Origin: Bombus terrestris
Lineage: Eukaryota; Arthropoda; Insecta; Hymenoptera; Apidae
NCBI RefSeq assembly: GCF_910591885.1
Contig: NC_063276.1
Location: 10,664,001 to 10,728,000 of the forward strand
DNA length: 64,000 nt
Direction of reading: 5' to 3'
Shown here: positions 34,330-45,502 of the stretch, one piece after another
How the letters are laid out: every line of letters starts with the position of its first letter
Numbering within the stretch: the first letter of the stretch is position 1
The notes under the pieces: model-generated
What the model saw: the letters and a program-made list of their open reading frames with translations, nothing else
Databases searched by the model: none
Told to the model about the DNA's origin: nothing
Translations under genes and position numbers: made by a program

Positions 34330-34850
34330 ACAATTTCTTGTTCCCTGGAACAAGCTCGGACCATCTAGTCACTGTCAGCCAACCAATAACGAACGACACA
34401 CCAGCTGAGTAACAGAATGACACCGGGGTGACAAGGGAATAAAATAAGAAAAGAGAAGCGAAGAACGAGATAAAGAAAGAGGAGGGGAGAAATGTAAGTT
34501 ACTCTTCCTCTCGGTGTCCAGGCCTCTCGGTTCGATTTTCCCTCGCGGCCTGCCCTAGCACTCATAACCTAGATTTTAACGGATAACAACGCACCCTCCC
34601 CCGCACCCTGGACTACAGCGCGACTGGTTGCAGCTCGTCTGTTTTCTTTCAATCCTCAATGTGGCCTGGCTGTGTGTCGATATCGGAGGCTTCCGTTTCC
34701 TTCACCGCTATTCTTCTTCTTCCTTCTTTTTTGTTCTTTTTTCTTTTTTGTCGCGACTTCAAAGAGAATAACGGCCATCGATTCTGGGATGGATTCTGAG
34801 TCAATGGTCTTCCTTGTGTCCCTGTTACCTCTGGTTGGAGGGTAAATTGA
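34330..34850. other. GC-richer island, possible promoter or 5' exon
   Basis: An island of higher G+C in AT-rich DNA. It has a CCAAT motif (CCAACCAATAACG at about 34379), a consensus splice donor on the plus strand (GAAAT-GTAAGT at 34492), and a polypyrimidine stretch (34700-34750). The open frame on the minus strand (34565-34365) has no recognisable motif. Promoter or noncoding first exon is an inference only. Confidence 0.25.
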
Positions 34851-35670
34851 TATTCAAGGGAAAAGAAAAAGCTAGAAACGGATGGAATACAAATGGTTAT
34901 GTTCCATGGAGGCTTGGGCGATGTTATGTCAGATGGGGGCGTTAGTTTGTTGAAGAAGGATCTGTTCGAGATGGGGATGAAAAGTTTTTTGATGAAATTT
35001 CATAATGACGCACGATGTAGAAAGATTTGTTTTAAAGTTGCGATTTGGTGGTTATTGAAGATCACAAGTGAAATAATAGAATATATGTCATATTTTCAAA
35101 TATCTCTCACAAAAGAGATCAATGAAATAATGAATTATCATTTCTCCTTATAGAGAACCAGTATTAAAGATCAGAATCAATCTGATATTTCGAAAATTGT
35201 TTTTTTATATAATTTTAGCATTGAATATGTAGTTTTTTATACGTAATGTTTAATAGTTAAAAAATATAATATTGATTATACATTTGGTTTATTATAAAAT
35301 TTCGTATATGTACCACCTATTTTCTAAAGAATTATATTTGCTTTCTTGTTATCTACGTCATTAAAATAATTCCTATTAACCACCAAGTGATATGAAGATC
35401 AGAATATAAGAAAAATATACTTATCACATTTTCCTTATAATTTTATTGATATTTTCTTAAAAAATAATATGAAAGTATACTTTATATGTTTATCGTATTA
35501 ATATTTTATTTCAATTATATTTCATTGGTCTGCATAAATGGTATTCTCTGTTATTGCCTCTCTCAATGCATTTCTCACAATATTCTAAATATACATTAAA
35601 TATAAAACAAAGATTCTGTATTATTCCTAATGTTTGATAAATTTTGGAGAACGAAAATATTGTTTATATA
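34851..35670. other. AT-rich stretch, no gene found
   Basis: One 86-codon plus-strand frame (34893-35153) lacks any recognisable feature and is probably chance. Confidence 0.5.
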
Positions 35671-36698
35671 TGTTGGGTTCGCATTATGATTAGGATTAAG
35701 GGCGTGTAACGAATTTTCATTTGGATTAAACATTGTTGTTATGCAATAAAGAAGATATTTACTACTACAAATATGATTATTAGTACAAGTGTGGATATTG
35801 CAGAATTGGCAAGTAACCGCGGTGATTCGACACTAATGACAATGGTCTTAGGTTCGATAACGAATCCGCGATCAACGGGATAACAAATGTACTTTCTTCC
35901 AAAGTTTAAGTATCTACGGTACAAGTATTACTAAATTAACTCTTTGTTAGAGTATTCACTGATCGTGAAGATGCTGTGTAACTCGCTAATGAGACCACAC
36001 GAGAGAATGACTTTCCGTCAGGATGATGCTGCAGAGAAAAACTATGATGGGGTGTATCCAAGGACACGAGATCATCGGATTCGTCGAGGAGAGCCTTCGT
36101 TCGGAAAGTGAGGGAAATGGATGTTCCTGTTAATTGGTTAATTTCTATGATGGTGGTTGAAGAAGGATGCTAACCGCCCTTGAGAGAAAGTTGCTAGCGA
36201 GAAGCGTTGTTCGTGAGAAAAGCAGATTTCCCGTATCTTCCCATAGTACTCCGTAGTAGGTGGTAGATTTAGGACCTGTTAGAATAAAGACTGTTTATCC
36301 GTTTGAAGGACCTTAGTGAACTAAATCCTAAGATTTATAGCGGGCCCTCAGGATAGCTGAACATGTACTGTGGAGATGCATCGATGGTAATCATCTTGCC
36401 CGAAGAATAGGGTCTGTGTGAATAGGGTGTGTGGCTAGCCACGGGACAGAAACCGCTGGAATGTTTACTGTCGCGTGCCGCTACAACTATTTCTTTTAAG
36501 GTGAGCTATGGAATTACTCCATACCTCTGTTAGGTAAAAACGTTCATCTCGTTCAGCGACTAGTTGTCGCCTCGAGCCCAAGCTCATTATCACAAATCTC
36601 GGACAATTATAATCGAGTTAAATTATGGAGACTAAACTATTGGGGATTTTACGAAGAATTCCAAAGAGAAGGCCCTGGTGTCCCTTACATCTCCAACG
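35671..36698 (-). mobile_element. Solo LTR, family D, long form, TATA flanks
   Basis: The plus strand starts TGTTGGGTTCGCATTATG and ends ACATCTCCAACG, the reverse complement of D ends (TGTYGGAGATG... and ...CCRACA). TATA flanks both sides (35667-35670 and 36699-36702), although the surroundings are TA-rich, so this TSD is weak. On the minus strand GCTTGGGCTCGAGGCGACA, GGTTTCTGTCCCGTGGC, GGGCAAGATGATTACC and GTGAGGGAAATGG match 42160-43097. The GGAAAGTGAGGG...GATTGGTTA part also resembles family C, so C and D are related. Confidence 0.72.
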
Positions 36699-38060
36699 TA
36701 TATATATGATAGGAAATACTTTATATCGATAATAATGATTTAAACAGCTTGTATAATGTGTATAAAATAGTTGGAATCAGAGGGGAAACAAGAGGACTGT
36801 CGACCCTTACTAGCCGGGAAATATTGATCCATCGTTTCGCTTCAAACGTGATAATGATTATGTAATTAACAATAAAATTACAAAATAGCAGTGTATTGTT
36901 AAAATATACAGGATGGGGTACAAAACATTTTGAAAAAGATAATATAGTGCCAAGAAGAAACAACTTAATCTTCCTATCTTCTAATATGTTCATGCTGCCG
37001 TTTCTTCAAAAAGTTTTTATAATTTAGAGAGGGTAATGAGTTAGATCGAAAACGATCTAAGTGCCATACAATCTGTGTCACGAATATGATTTATTATTAT
37101 GAAATAAAGAATTTAAAAATCTACTTTTTCGATAAAAAAGTCATCTAACAGAAGTTCCATTTTCCCTATTTCTAAATCTTGTAATAATACACTATCATGA
37201 CCAGAAACGAAGTAAAAGAGAGAATAGAAACAGATAAAATAAGGAAAAAATAAGTAAAAATTCGAAACTAAATGAAATAACGTGGAATCTATCGATTGTG
37301 ATTCGCAATGGGAATGGGCGACTCGATTCGAAAATTTGAAACAAAGGTAATCGTCTCTCGGTTTAGGTGTTGCCATTACCGGCAGAAATACCGACGTGCC
37401 TAAAAAGCATTCGTGCGAGAAAGCGATTGACCGAGTCGCTGGAGCAAATCAGATTTATCGGACACAGACGGGTCAGAATCGCTCTGAGTAATTAACCGAG
37501 TTATTCGACGACGAGGAAAACCCAGTGCACCATTCTCTGTCGCTTTTTGATGCTTCGACCCTCACAGCTGACGTCATCCTCGTTTATGGACGTGTCATTT
37601 TCGTCTTTCGTTTAACTCACGAAAACGGCTTGCGAATGTAATCAACGCGTAGCACGTAGAATTTCGACGCATGACCTTTGTTTTAAATCTTTTTAGGAGA
37701 AAAGCACAGCATACATGGAATGGCGCTAATTGGAGAGAAAAAGGAATAAGTTATTAAAGTAAATATTAAATAGAACTGGTTTGTTGGATTTATCGAGAAT
37801 CTAATGAAAATTGGAAAAAAAAAGAATTTGAGATGAGAATGATGCGAATGAAAATATAGAGTGGTGGATTTGATCGTTAAATTGATTTCTTTATAAAACT
37901 GTAATTCTGAAATAGATTACGATATTAAGATGCCGTACTTTGAGATGAAATGTTTTGTTCCTGGTTATTTCTAATCTTTAACTATGAACCACCCGTTGCT
38001 ACACAGATCTGAATTTTTATTTTTTTAGAAAAATGAATAAAAATATGATAAATAATTGAT
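36699..38060. other. Mixed AT-rich stretch, no gene found
   Basis: Less AT-rich between 37290 and 37640, where a perfect palindromic cAMP-response-type site TGACGTCA occurs at 37569-37576. No supported coding exon. Confidence 0.45.
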
Positions 38061-38064
38061 AGTA

Positions 38065-38323
38065 TTGAGGTGTACGGTCCGTGGTAGTTATTGTAATTGT
38101 CGACTGTCCGGGATAATTGTAAATGCTGGCAGGAGATGTCGCTGCTGGGGTACTGCTGATTTTTCCTCCGTTTTTTGATACGGTCTTTTTTGACTCCGGT
38201 CGCCGGGATTCGAAACTTAGGTCTCGAACGTTCGTAACCTAAGGCTCTAACCACTGCGCTGCCATCGTCCGTCACTAGTTAGTGTCGAGTGGTAGTATTT
38301 GGCTTATCGAGTGCCGCCACAGT
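38065..38323 (-). repeat. tRNA-derived SINE, second family
   Basis: On the minus strand: leader TGGCGGCACTCGATAAGCC, A-box region GGCAGCGCAGTGGTTAGAGCC, then GAACGTTCGAGACC and a degraded B box (GTTTCGAATCCCGG), a short A-rich linker, and a tail with AATCAGCAGTACCCCAGCAGC. The same order occurs in the copy at 54295-55182. It lies next to the 3' end of the LINE on the same strand. Confidence 0.75.
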
Positions 38324-38727
38324 ATTAAATAATATATTATTATTTTATTTATTATTGCTTAGTCCGTGCCTTTCGACTTTGGACGAACTTTCGGTTTTAC
38401 ATCTCTTATACCTATTTCGCTTCTTATATATCTACCTCCCCTCTTACCCACTCTATTATATTGCACTTCCTTAATTATTCTATCTCTAAAAACTAAAACT
38501 AAAAAAAACTAAAAACTAAAAACTAATTACTAAAACACTATTACAACTTTGGGCTTTTGCCTCCTTACTGTGCTTCCTTCCTGTCGTTGCTCCCCGTCTT
38601 GTATTGCCCTTCTCTTCTTTATTATTGCTTTTAGTTCTGTTAGACCTTCAGTCTCATTTAGCGTGTTTTCTATGTCCTTTGGTCCTCCCTTTATTTCACA
38701 TTCTTCTATTACATACCTCAGGTCTTC

Positions 38728-39389
38728 TTATTTCCTTTTACGTAGTCTAAATCTTTTTTCTCCCTCTTCTTTCCAGTGTTCCCTTGCTTTGATCTTGTTT
38801 CCACATCTGAATCTCGCTAATATTCTTCTGTCCTTCCACTTCATCCTCCCTTCTAAGTACTTTGGTAATTCTTCTTTGGCGATTTTTCTGTAATGTATGT
38901 TATATTTGGATTCCCTTATCCTTTTCCCCCTCTCTTCTGCTTCTCTCTTTCTTCTTTCTTCTATAATTTGGTCTGCTGTCATCCTTTCGTGCTCTTCTTT
39001 TGCTTTTATCTGCATCCCTCCATTTCTTACCTCCTCTAGTCCCTTCTTTCTCTTTTCCCTTCTTGGCCATTTCTCCAGTTTCTCTCTCTTTTCTTTATAC
39101 ACTCCTTTACTAGTTCCTTTTTTGATTCTAGGGCTTTCTCTTCATACCTTGCTGCTCTTTTTAATGCTTTTTCTTTGATTTCTATTAGCTTGCATTCTTC
39201 TATCAATATATAATTTGGTGTTGTCATATCTAAACCTAATATCCATTTCACATATCTTCTTTGTATTCTATCCAGTCTTTCTTCCATGTTCCAGCTCCAT
39301 ACCTCTGCTCCAAACAGCGCCACGCTCTCTACCAGTGTTCCATTCTCATCTTGTAGTCCTGTTTGAATATTCTTTCTCCCACGCTCCAT
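38728..39389 (-). pseudogene. LINE ORF2 C-terminal region
   Basis: Two overlapping frames. One (39389-39036) has LFGAEVWSWNMEERLDRIQRR, YVKWILGLDMTTPNYILIEE and KALKRAARYEEKAL. The other (39102-38728) has HYRKIAKEELPKYLEG and ARFRCGN. In related hymenopteran elements the latter is followed by a Cys/His motif, which is not visible here; the frame ends RFRLRKRK. Confidence 0.65.
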
Positions 39390-40430
39390 GTTTTCTTCAT
39401 TGCTATTATTGCTCTCTTTTTCCTGTCTTGTATGTGTTTCTCATCACTTCCGTTTTTCTGTAGTATGTACCCTAGATATCTTATCTCGTCTACTTCTTCT
39501 AATTGTAGCTCTTCCCATTTCCATTTTCTTTGTCTCCTTTTGTTACTTTTTTTTCGAAAACTACCATTTTGGTCTTTCCCCTGCTCAGTTCTAATTCGGC
39601 TTCCCTTGAAACATATTATTCCTTCTTTCCAATCTTCTGCTATCTCTTCCCCATTCCATATTTTCCTTAACAACTTCCATAACGCCTCCCCCACTTCCTT
39701 CGGTGCATACTTTCATACCTCATTTTCTAACCCGTCTTCCCCTATTGCTTTCTTTTCCTTCAAGTTTCTTAACTGGTAGATCACCTCTTTCTTCTTTATA
39801 TTATCTTCTCTCTCCTTCATTATTTTCTCTTCCGCTCTATGCCCCTCCGTTTTTCTGCCCTCTTTGTGCTCTGTTCCTTCTAAAATTTTCATAAAGTGAT
39901 TTTTCCACTCTTCTTCGCTTATATCTTCATCTATATCCTCCCTTCTTCTTCTATACTTATTTATGTATTTCCACGCTTCTTGTTCTATTTTGATCTTCTT
40001 TATTTTCTCCATTTCTTCTTCTTCGTGTCTTTCCTTTCTTTGTTTGTACCACTGTTTAAATGCCTTTTTCCTCTATGAAAGCTTCTCCACTGCATTTTCT
40101 TTTCATAAACTTTGTCACCTTTCTTCTCATCTCTCTTTTCCTCTCTTTCCACTCCTTGTCGTATCGTACTTTCTCTCTCATGCCCCATTTCCTTATCTTC
40201 ACTTTCTTCTTTGGCACTGCTTCGTTTATCTTCTTTTTGATTTCATTCCACATTTCCTCTACTGCTTTTCCCTTGCAGGTCCAGTCTTTACATTCCTGCA
40301 GGTATTTTTCCACGCTTTCGTTTGTACATTCCCTTTTCTCCTCCTCTTCTTCTTTCTTTTCCTCATTTTTTTGTAATTCCGGTCCCCCTATTTCTATTTC
40401 TAACGGCATCTGTCGCTTTCTGATTGCCAA
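39329..40430 (-). pseudogene. LINE linker and reverse transcriptase without catalytic core
   Basis: Frame 40430-40056 is a highly charged linker. Frame 40012-39713 contains SEEEWKNHFMKILEG and the RT opening motif LKEKKAIGEDGLENE. Frame 39694-39329 has LWKLLRKIWNGEEIAEDWKEG, where a conserved strand of fingers and palm should follow. Instead it goes directly to KGSRIRTEQGKDQNGSFRKK and YLGYILQKNG, which normally lie after the active site. The palm with the Y/F-ADD motif has been deleted. Confidence 0.7.
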
Positions 40431-40489
40431 TCACATAATCTGCTACTCAGTTTCCTCTCTCCTCAATATATGTCCACTCCTCCTCTTCT

Positions 40490-41060
40490 TTATCTCATCC
40501 ATTGATTATCATCCGAACTCTCTCTCCCAGGTACTTTAGCAGAGTTCTTCCTTCCATGTTTATTGTCTTGTCTTTTGATTTCTTTCCCTAGGTCCTCGTT
40601 TATCGGCCTTTCCTCTTCTCCCGTTCTTGCGTTCCAGTCTCCGCCGATGATCATCACTTCCTCTTCTCTTCCGTCTACTCTTTCCTCTATTTCTTTCCAT
40701 GTCCCTTTCATGTCTTGATTATAAACCACCATTACCCTATACGTTTTATCATTGTATACTATTTTTCTTTCCACTTTATTATCACTTATATCATTGTATT
40801 CTATTTCTTTCAGTTCCTTATTTGTACCCGTTATTATTCCCCCCTTTGCTCTTCCTTTTTTCCTCTTTTCCTCTTCCTTACTCTCATTGCTGCCCTGCAT
40901 TTCCAGTCGAATTCTTTGGGTAGTCTATATTTAATTTTTCCCAATTGTCTTCCTCTATCCATGTTTCCGTGAGTCCGATCACGTCGAATGTCTTCAAATA
41001 TTCCCACACCTCCTTATCCTTACTTATTAACTCAGCTACATTCCAGAAGCACATTTTCAT
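40490..41060 (-). pseudogene. LINE endonuclease (EEP fold), frameshifted
   Basis: ATG 41060 opens MKMCFWNVAEL, then FDVIGLTETWIEE with the catalytic Glu of the ETW motif. A frameshift near 40900 moves to the frame 40900-40490, with KGGIITGTN, MVVYNQ and the Asp/Asn motif IIGGDWNARTGEE. The following KQDNKHGRKN fits the usual post-motif region, but the frame then decays. The final SDH motif was not found. Confidence 0.72.
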
Positions 41061-41209
41061 CCCCTTTGTAGTCGCCCCCTCTTATTCCCCCTTTTTTCAC
41101 CTTTTTCCCCTCTCTTTCTTTCTTCCTCCAGCCTCTCTTCGTTTTCGTTCCACCTGTACCATCTGTTTTCTATTTTTAGTTTCTTATATCCAATCTTTAC
41201 ATATTCGCC

Positions 41210-42006
41210 CTATTCCCTTCTTACTCTGGCTATCCTTCTCATTTGTTGCTGTACCTTCTTTTCTTTTCTTGTCAGATCGTCATCTATATATACCCCCTTT
41301 TCCAATTTGCTTTTCTCCTTGATTATCCTCATTTTTTCCTCTATTGATTTCATCGTCACCACTATTATTGTGTTTTTGTCCCTCGCCCTTATCATATTTG
41401 TTCTTTCTACACTGCCCCTATTTTCATTTGTTCTCTTATGAACTCCTTTACTGTCTCTTCATTGCTTCCTTCGTTCCAGTTTACTCCTTTGATTACTATG
41501 TTTCTTCTTCTTTTCTCTCTCTCTCTCTCTCTCTCTGCCCTGTCCTTCTCCTCCTCGATTCTTCTGATTCTGTCCGATAGTTCTTTCTTTTCCCTTTCCC
41601 ACTCTTCTTTCTCTCTGTCTTTCTCTCTTTCCCTTCTTTCCCTTTCCTCTTTCATTTCCCTCTTCATCTCCACCACTTGCTTTATTTCTTTTACCATTGC
41701 CTCGAATCCTCTTTCCATTTTCTCCATTTTTACCATCATCACCTCCATTCCTTTCTCCCTGGTTGGTGTCTCTTTTTCTGACAAACTGTATTTATCCAAT
41801 GTATTTTTGAAATCTGCCTTATCTCCCGCTTTACCCGTGTTCCTTGGTCTTCCTCTGTTTATCGCCATCTGTCGTTTCCCTACCTTACTTTTGTGCCACG
41901 CTTCTGATTTCCTAACCTCTCCTTTTCTAATTTTCCTTACTTGTATCTCTTTTTCTCGTTCCTGTCTTCTTCTCGCTTTTCTTTTACTTTCTCCTCGTAT
42001 GCTCAT
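41210..42006 (-). pseudogene. LINE ORF1: coiled-coil/RRM-like nucleic-acid-binding protein
   Basis: ATG 42006. A basic N-terminus (about residues 1-60) is followed by a long charged coiled coil (about 85-170, repeats of ERER/EKKE) and RRRNIVIKGVNWNEGSNEE, which resembles the start of the RRM of L1-type ORF1 proteins. The frame stops after 199 residues at about 41407. A different frame (41395-41210) continues with KNTIIVVTMKSIEEKMRIIKEKSKL, so a frameshift near 41400 interrupts the RRM. Its likely role is binding element RNA. Confidence 0.7.
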
Positions 42007-42159
42007 ACTTTATTTGCCCTTCTTCTTGTCACTCTGTGTTTCCTTCTCCTTTTTCCCTTCACACTTCACTTTTCCCACAGAGCTCTCCGTCCGCGTGTTA
42101 TCCTCGCCCCGAATCAAACCGGAAGTTCACTAAATAATATAAATAACTGTATATATGTT

Positions 42160-43097
42160 TGTCGGAGATGAAAAAACACCGGAACTCCTCCTTGGATTCG
42201 CGGGAATACCGTAACTCTGTAACTTAGCATAAACAAATGTTCGAGAAAATTCCGATTGTTCGAGATTTATGATCATGAGCTTGGGCTCGAGGCGACAATC
42301 AGTCGCCGAACGTAGCCGCGGTCAAAGGGATGAACGTTTTGTCTAACAAAGGCATGAAGTAAATCCATAACTCTCCTTAAAAGAAATAGTCGTAGCGACA
42401 CGTGGCAATAAATACTTCAATGGTTTCTGTCCCGCGGCCCGTCACACGCAGATTTTGTCCTCCGGGTAAGATGATCGCCGGGTGTCGGCATGCCTTTGCA
42501 GTGTATGTTTAGCTAACGTGAGGACCCGCTACAAATCTTAAGATTTAGTCAAGCGAAGTCCTTCGAATAGACTTTGTTGCAACTACGGGAAAATAGGAGA
42601 AACCTATCTTCCACAAACGATGCCCCCCGTCAACAACCTCCCCTCAAGGGCGGCCAGCATCTCTTTCAAAACGCCGATATGGAGATCGACCAATTAGCAA
42701 CAGCGCTAATTTCCCTCTCCTTTGGAACGAAAGCTTTCTTTGACGAATCCGAGGATCTCATATCCTTAGACCCACCCAATATAGTTTTCCTCGACGACAT
42801 CGTCGAGACGGAGAGTCATTCTTTCGTACGATCTCATCGACGAATGACAGTGTCACCTTACAACCAGTGAATACCTCACATCTAGTTAACAAAGAGTTAG
42901 ACTTGAACTGTGCGAGAACATACGTTTACCATCCCGTGACCGCGGATTCGTTTCGAACCTAAGGTCATTATCACTAGTGCTACGAGTGCTTAATCTTGTT
43001 AATAAGCCTGTGCTAATAAACTCTCCGTTGTATCACGACAATGGCTAATTCTAATGAAAATTCATTAAACGCCCATAATCCTGACTTCAATCCGACA
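42160..43097 (+). mobile_element. Solo LTR, family D, long form
   Basis: Starts TGTCGGAGATGAAAAAACACC and ends TTCAATCCGACA. Conserved blocks with the minus-strand copy 35671-36698 are GAGCTTGGGCTCGAGGCGACA, GGTTTCTGTCCCGCGGCC, GGGTAAGATGATCGCC and CTGTGCTAATAAACTC. No matching TSD is seen at the exact ends. It begins about 30 bp from the 5' end of the LINE. The 98-codon frame inside (42574-42870) is not kept in the other D copies. Confidence 0.7.
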
Positions 43098-44976
43098 TAT
43101 TTATAATATATAAAGATACATTTTTGCCACGTGCATCTACATTTCTACGTAACATCATGCAAATATGGACAAATTCTCCGATTTAATTTTCATTGGCTAT
43201 CCGTACCATAACGTAATTTCCCGCGAATTCTCTTTTCCACATTCAGTCAATTCAAAAGGTCCAACGACCTTGTAGCTAATAACGCATTCTAATAATTAGA
43301 ATGTCAGAAGCGACACTCATAACTAAATTCGCTATTGTTAAGAATGATGTATGTGATCATTTATTAACGAATGAAAATTAAGTGATTCTTTTCATGGTTC
43401 TAGAAATCGATAATTTAATTTGATATATGTAGTTCGGTAATTATTTACGTCGGGTCACACCTCATTTTTATGACTTAGAAATATGTTGTCACGGCCACCA
43501 TTCTGAACAACTTTCCCCTATACCTGTTACCGCCACTCGACTTTAGTTTCCGAGATATGCACAAAAACATTCAATAGAATTTACGTTACGATTACATTTT
43601 ATTCTGTAAGGCGATCGTATTTTTATACAGTCTAATATAAACTTAACTCATTGATAAGAGAGATAACCATTTTTGGTATTGTATAAATAAAAAATAAGTA
43701 ATGGGTTGTGGATTGAGTCAAAGTAGTACCCGAAAAACGCTAGTGTGGAATAATTTTGGATATATACATTAATATATCAAATGTTGCGTTATATTTTGAT
43801 CTCCTATTGGTCAAAATAATGTATACAAAATATATACATATCTCTAACATGCAATCTATCGATAACCACACACGTTCTTTTCAAGTTATACACAAAAGTA
43901 TTTTCGGTAGTAATAAATAATAATAAATCGAATTTATGATATAATTGCAAGATCGAATGAAATAACAATTAATTCATGCTAGCGTTACAAATCATCTCAC
44001 TACAGCCGGATGATAATCTAACCTATCCTGTATGCCAATAATTTATCATTTTCTATATATATTAATAATGATTAACATCAATGAGTTAAGTTTAGGTGCG
44101 TCTACATAAAGATGCGGCAACCTATATGCCAAAATAATGTGTAATGAAAACCAAATTTAATTGAAGCTGTGTGGTGATAACATCTACGGGACGCTAAAAA
44201 AATAAATGTAAAAGGAACTGTAGCGTGATTCTACATCCCTAGATCGGTGAGCATTTGTAAAAAAAATTCCGTGCAAAATTGACCTCGAGCATGATTTTCG
44301 AGGTCACATTTTTTTATTTGCAAAATTCTTTATTGTACTACTTATCAGGGGGGAACAAGAGATCGCAAATGACTTTTTTTCCCGAAAAATAAGTTACAGT
44401 TTCAATAACTCTTCAATTCACAATGTATTTACATTCTGCAGTCAGATACAAAAAAGTAACATTTATTGATACAGATTAATACTGCAAATCTATAATTATA
44501 CACATATTGAGTATTTTCCTTTCTTTGTTTCTTTTTTTCCTTGTTTTCTTTCTTTCTTTTTTTATCAATGGTACCGAACTTGCACTTCTTACTCCGGTCA
44601 AATTTCCTTCTAAAATTACGTATAATTCCTTACTTCAGGTAGTAAGAAAGATGTTTAATTCGATATATTCCCTTGTAATATCAAGTTTCTACCAATGATT
44701 ACGCTGGTAGATATCCGTAATCGTAAGTAAAACAATAAAATCTTAAAATTTTTTTCTTTTTGTATATATTTATTTTTCATCGCAACGGCGTAAACTATAC
44801 TGTATTTGACATTACTGTTCAACGGATGTAGATTATCAAATCGAACTATATACGGTATCTTTTGTTCCGCAAAGAATGAAGTCCAGTGGTGCCGAATCTC
44901 CTGAACCAGGTGATCGATCTCTAACCTTGCATAATTTGCTATGAAATCGTGAACCTAAAAGTCGTAAATACAATAC
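43098..44976. other. AT-rich stretch, no gene found
   Basis: Contains a perfect 9-bp-arm hairpin TGACCTCGA...TCGAGGTCA (44280-44306). No coding feature recognised. Confidence 0.5.
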
Positions 44977-45502
44977 TGTAATATCGGAAAAAAGGATAAG
45001 ATTAGGATAATTTAAATCTGTAAAATTCTCCTAATACTATTTATTTAAGATAAATAAAAATAACAGAGATTAATTGGATAGAGAACGATAAATGTTCAAC
45101 TTGAACTAAAACACAAAAGTCTTATTCCACTCAAATCACTCTCGCAACTCTATAACTCTAACAACTCGATCTCTCTACAACTTTAACAACTCTACAAGTC
45201 TACAACTCTAGTCTTCGGCTTCTGCACTCGCTCGCTCTCGCTTCTCAACTCACACTGCACGCCTTTTGCATTCGTTCTCGCCGGCGTCTCAACTAACACT
45301 GTCTTTAGTGTTTCTTTGTCTTTTCCCGTCCTATCGGACACGTGTCCCGAAACGCCCGTGGCCAGGGTCACGCAGGCCCTTTCCACGAAACTAACCACTT
45401 GAAAGGACCGACGACATATTGATGTACCCGACGATGCCGCGGCTCTCGCGACATTGTATACGGTTCGGCCGATATCTTAGGCCTTTTGCCCACGATACTA
45501 CA
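44977..45502 (+). mobile_element. Solo LTR, family B, with ATAC TSD
   Basis: Starts TGTAATATCGGAAAAAAGG and ends CCCACGATACTACA, flanked by ATAC (44973-44976 and 45503-45506). It has the AACTCTACAACTCTAAC-type minisatellite (45130-45210), then TCGGACACGTGTCCCG, GGCCAGGGTCACGCAGG, GCGGCTCTCGCGACATTG and GATATCTTAGGCC. The distal half matches the inverted copy at 58843-59274 closely. Confidence 0.85.

Larger units (their letters stand above)
38325..42130 (-). mobile_element. Lys/Glu-rich non-LTR retrotransposon, internally deleted
   Basis: The minus strand is strongly purine-rich along almost the whole element. Order: coiled-coil ORF1 (42006-41210), endonuclease (41060-40490), linker and RT N-terminus (40430-39713), an RT segment with the catalytic core missing (39694-39329), a post-RT region (39389-38728), then the 3'UTR with an ACTAAAA-type simple repeat at 38485-38525. 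Several frameshifts occur. The ORF1 type (coiled coil plus an RRM-like NIVIKGV) and the post-RT residues are those of the endonuclease-reverse transcriptase proteins common in ant and bee genomes; I do not assign a clade. It is not related to the Jockey copies. Confidence 0.8.

Noticed and set aside
41438..42133. 231-codon plus-strand open frame, and other long plus-strand frames between 38.5 and 42.1 kb
   Set aside because: They are Ser/Leu/Phe-rich shadows of the purine-rich minus-strand LINE, which carries real endonuclease and RT motifs.
42574..42870. 98-codon open frame
   Set aside because: It lies wholly inside a family D LTR, and the frame is not kept in the related copy at 35671-36698.
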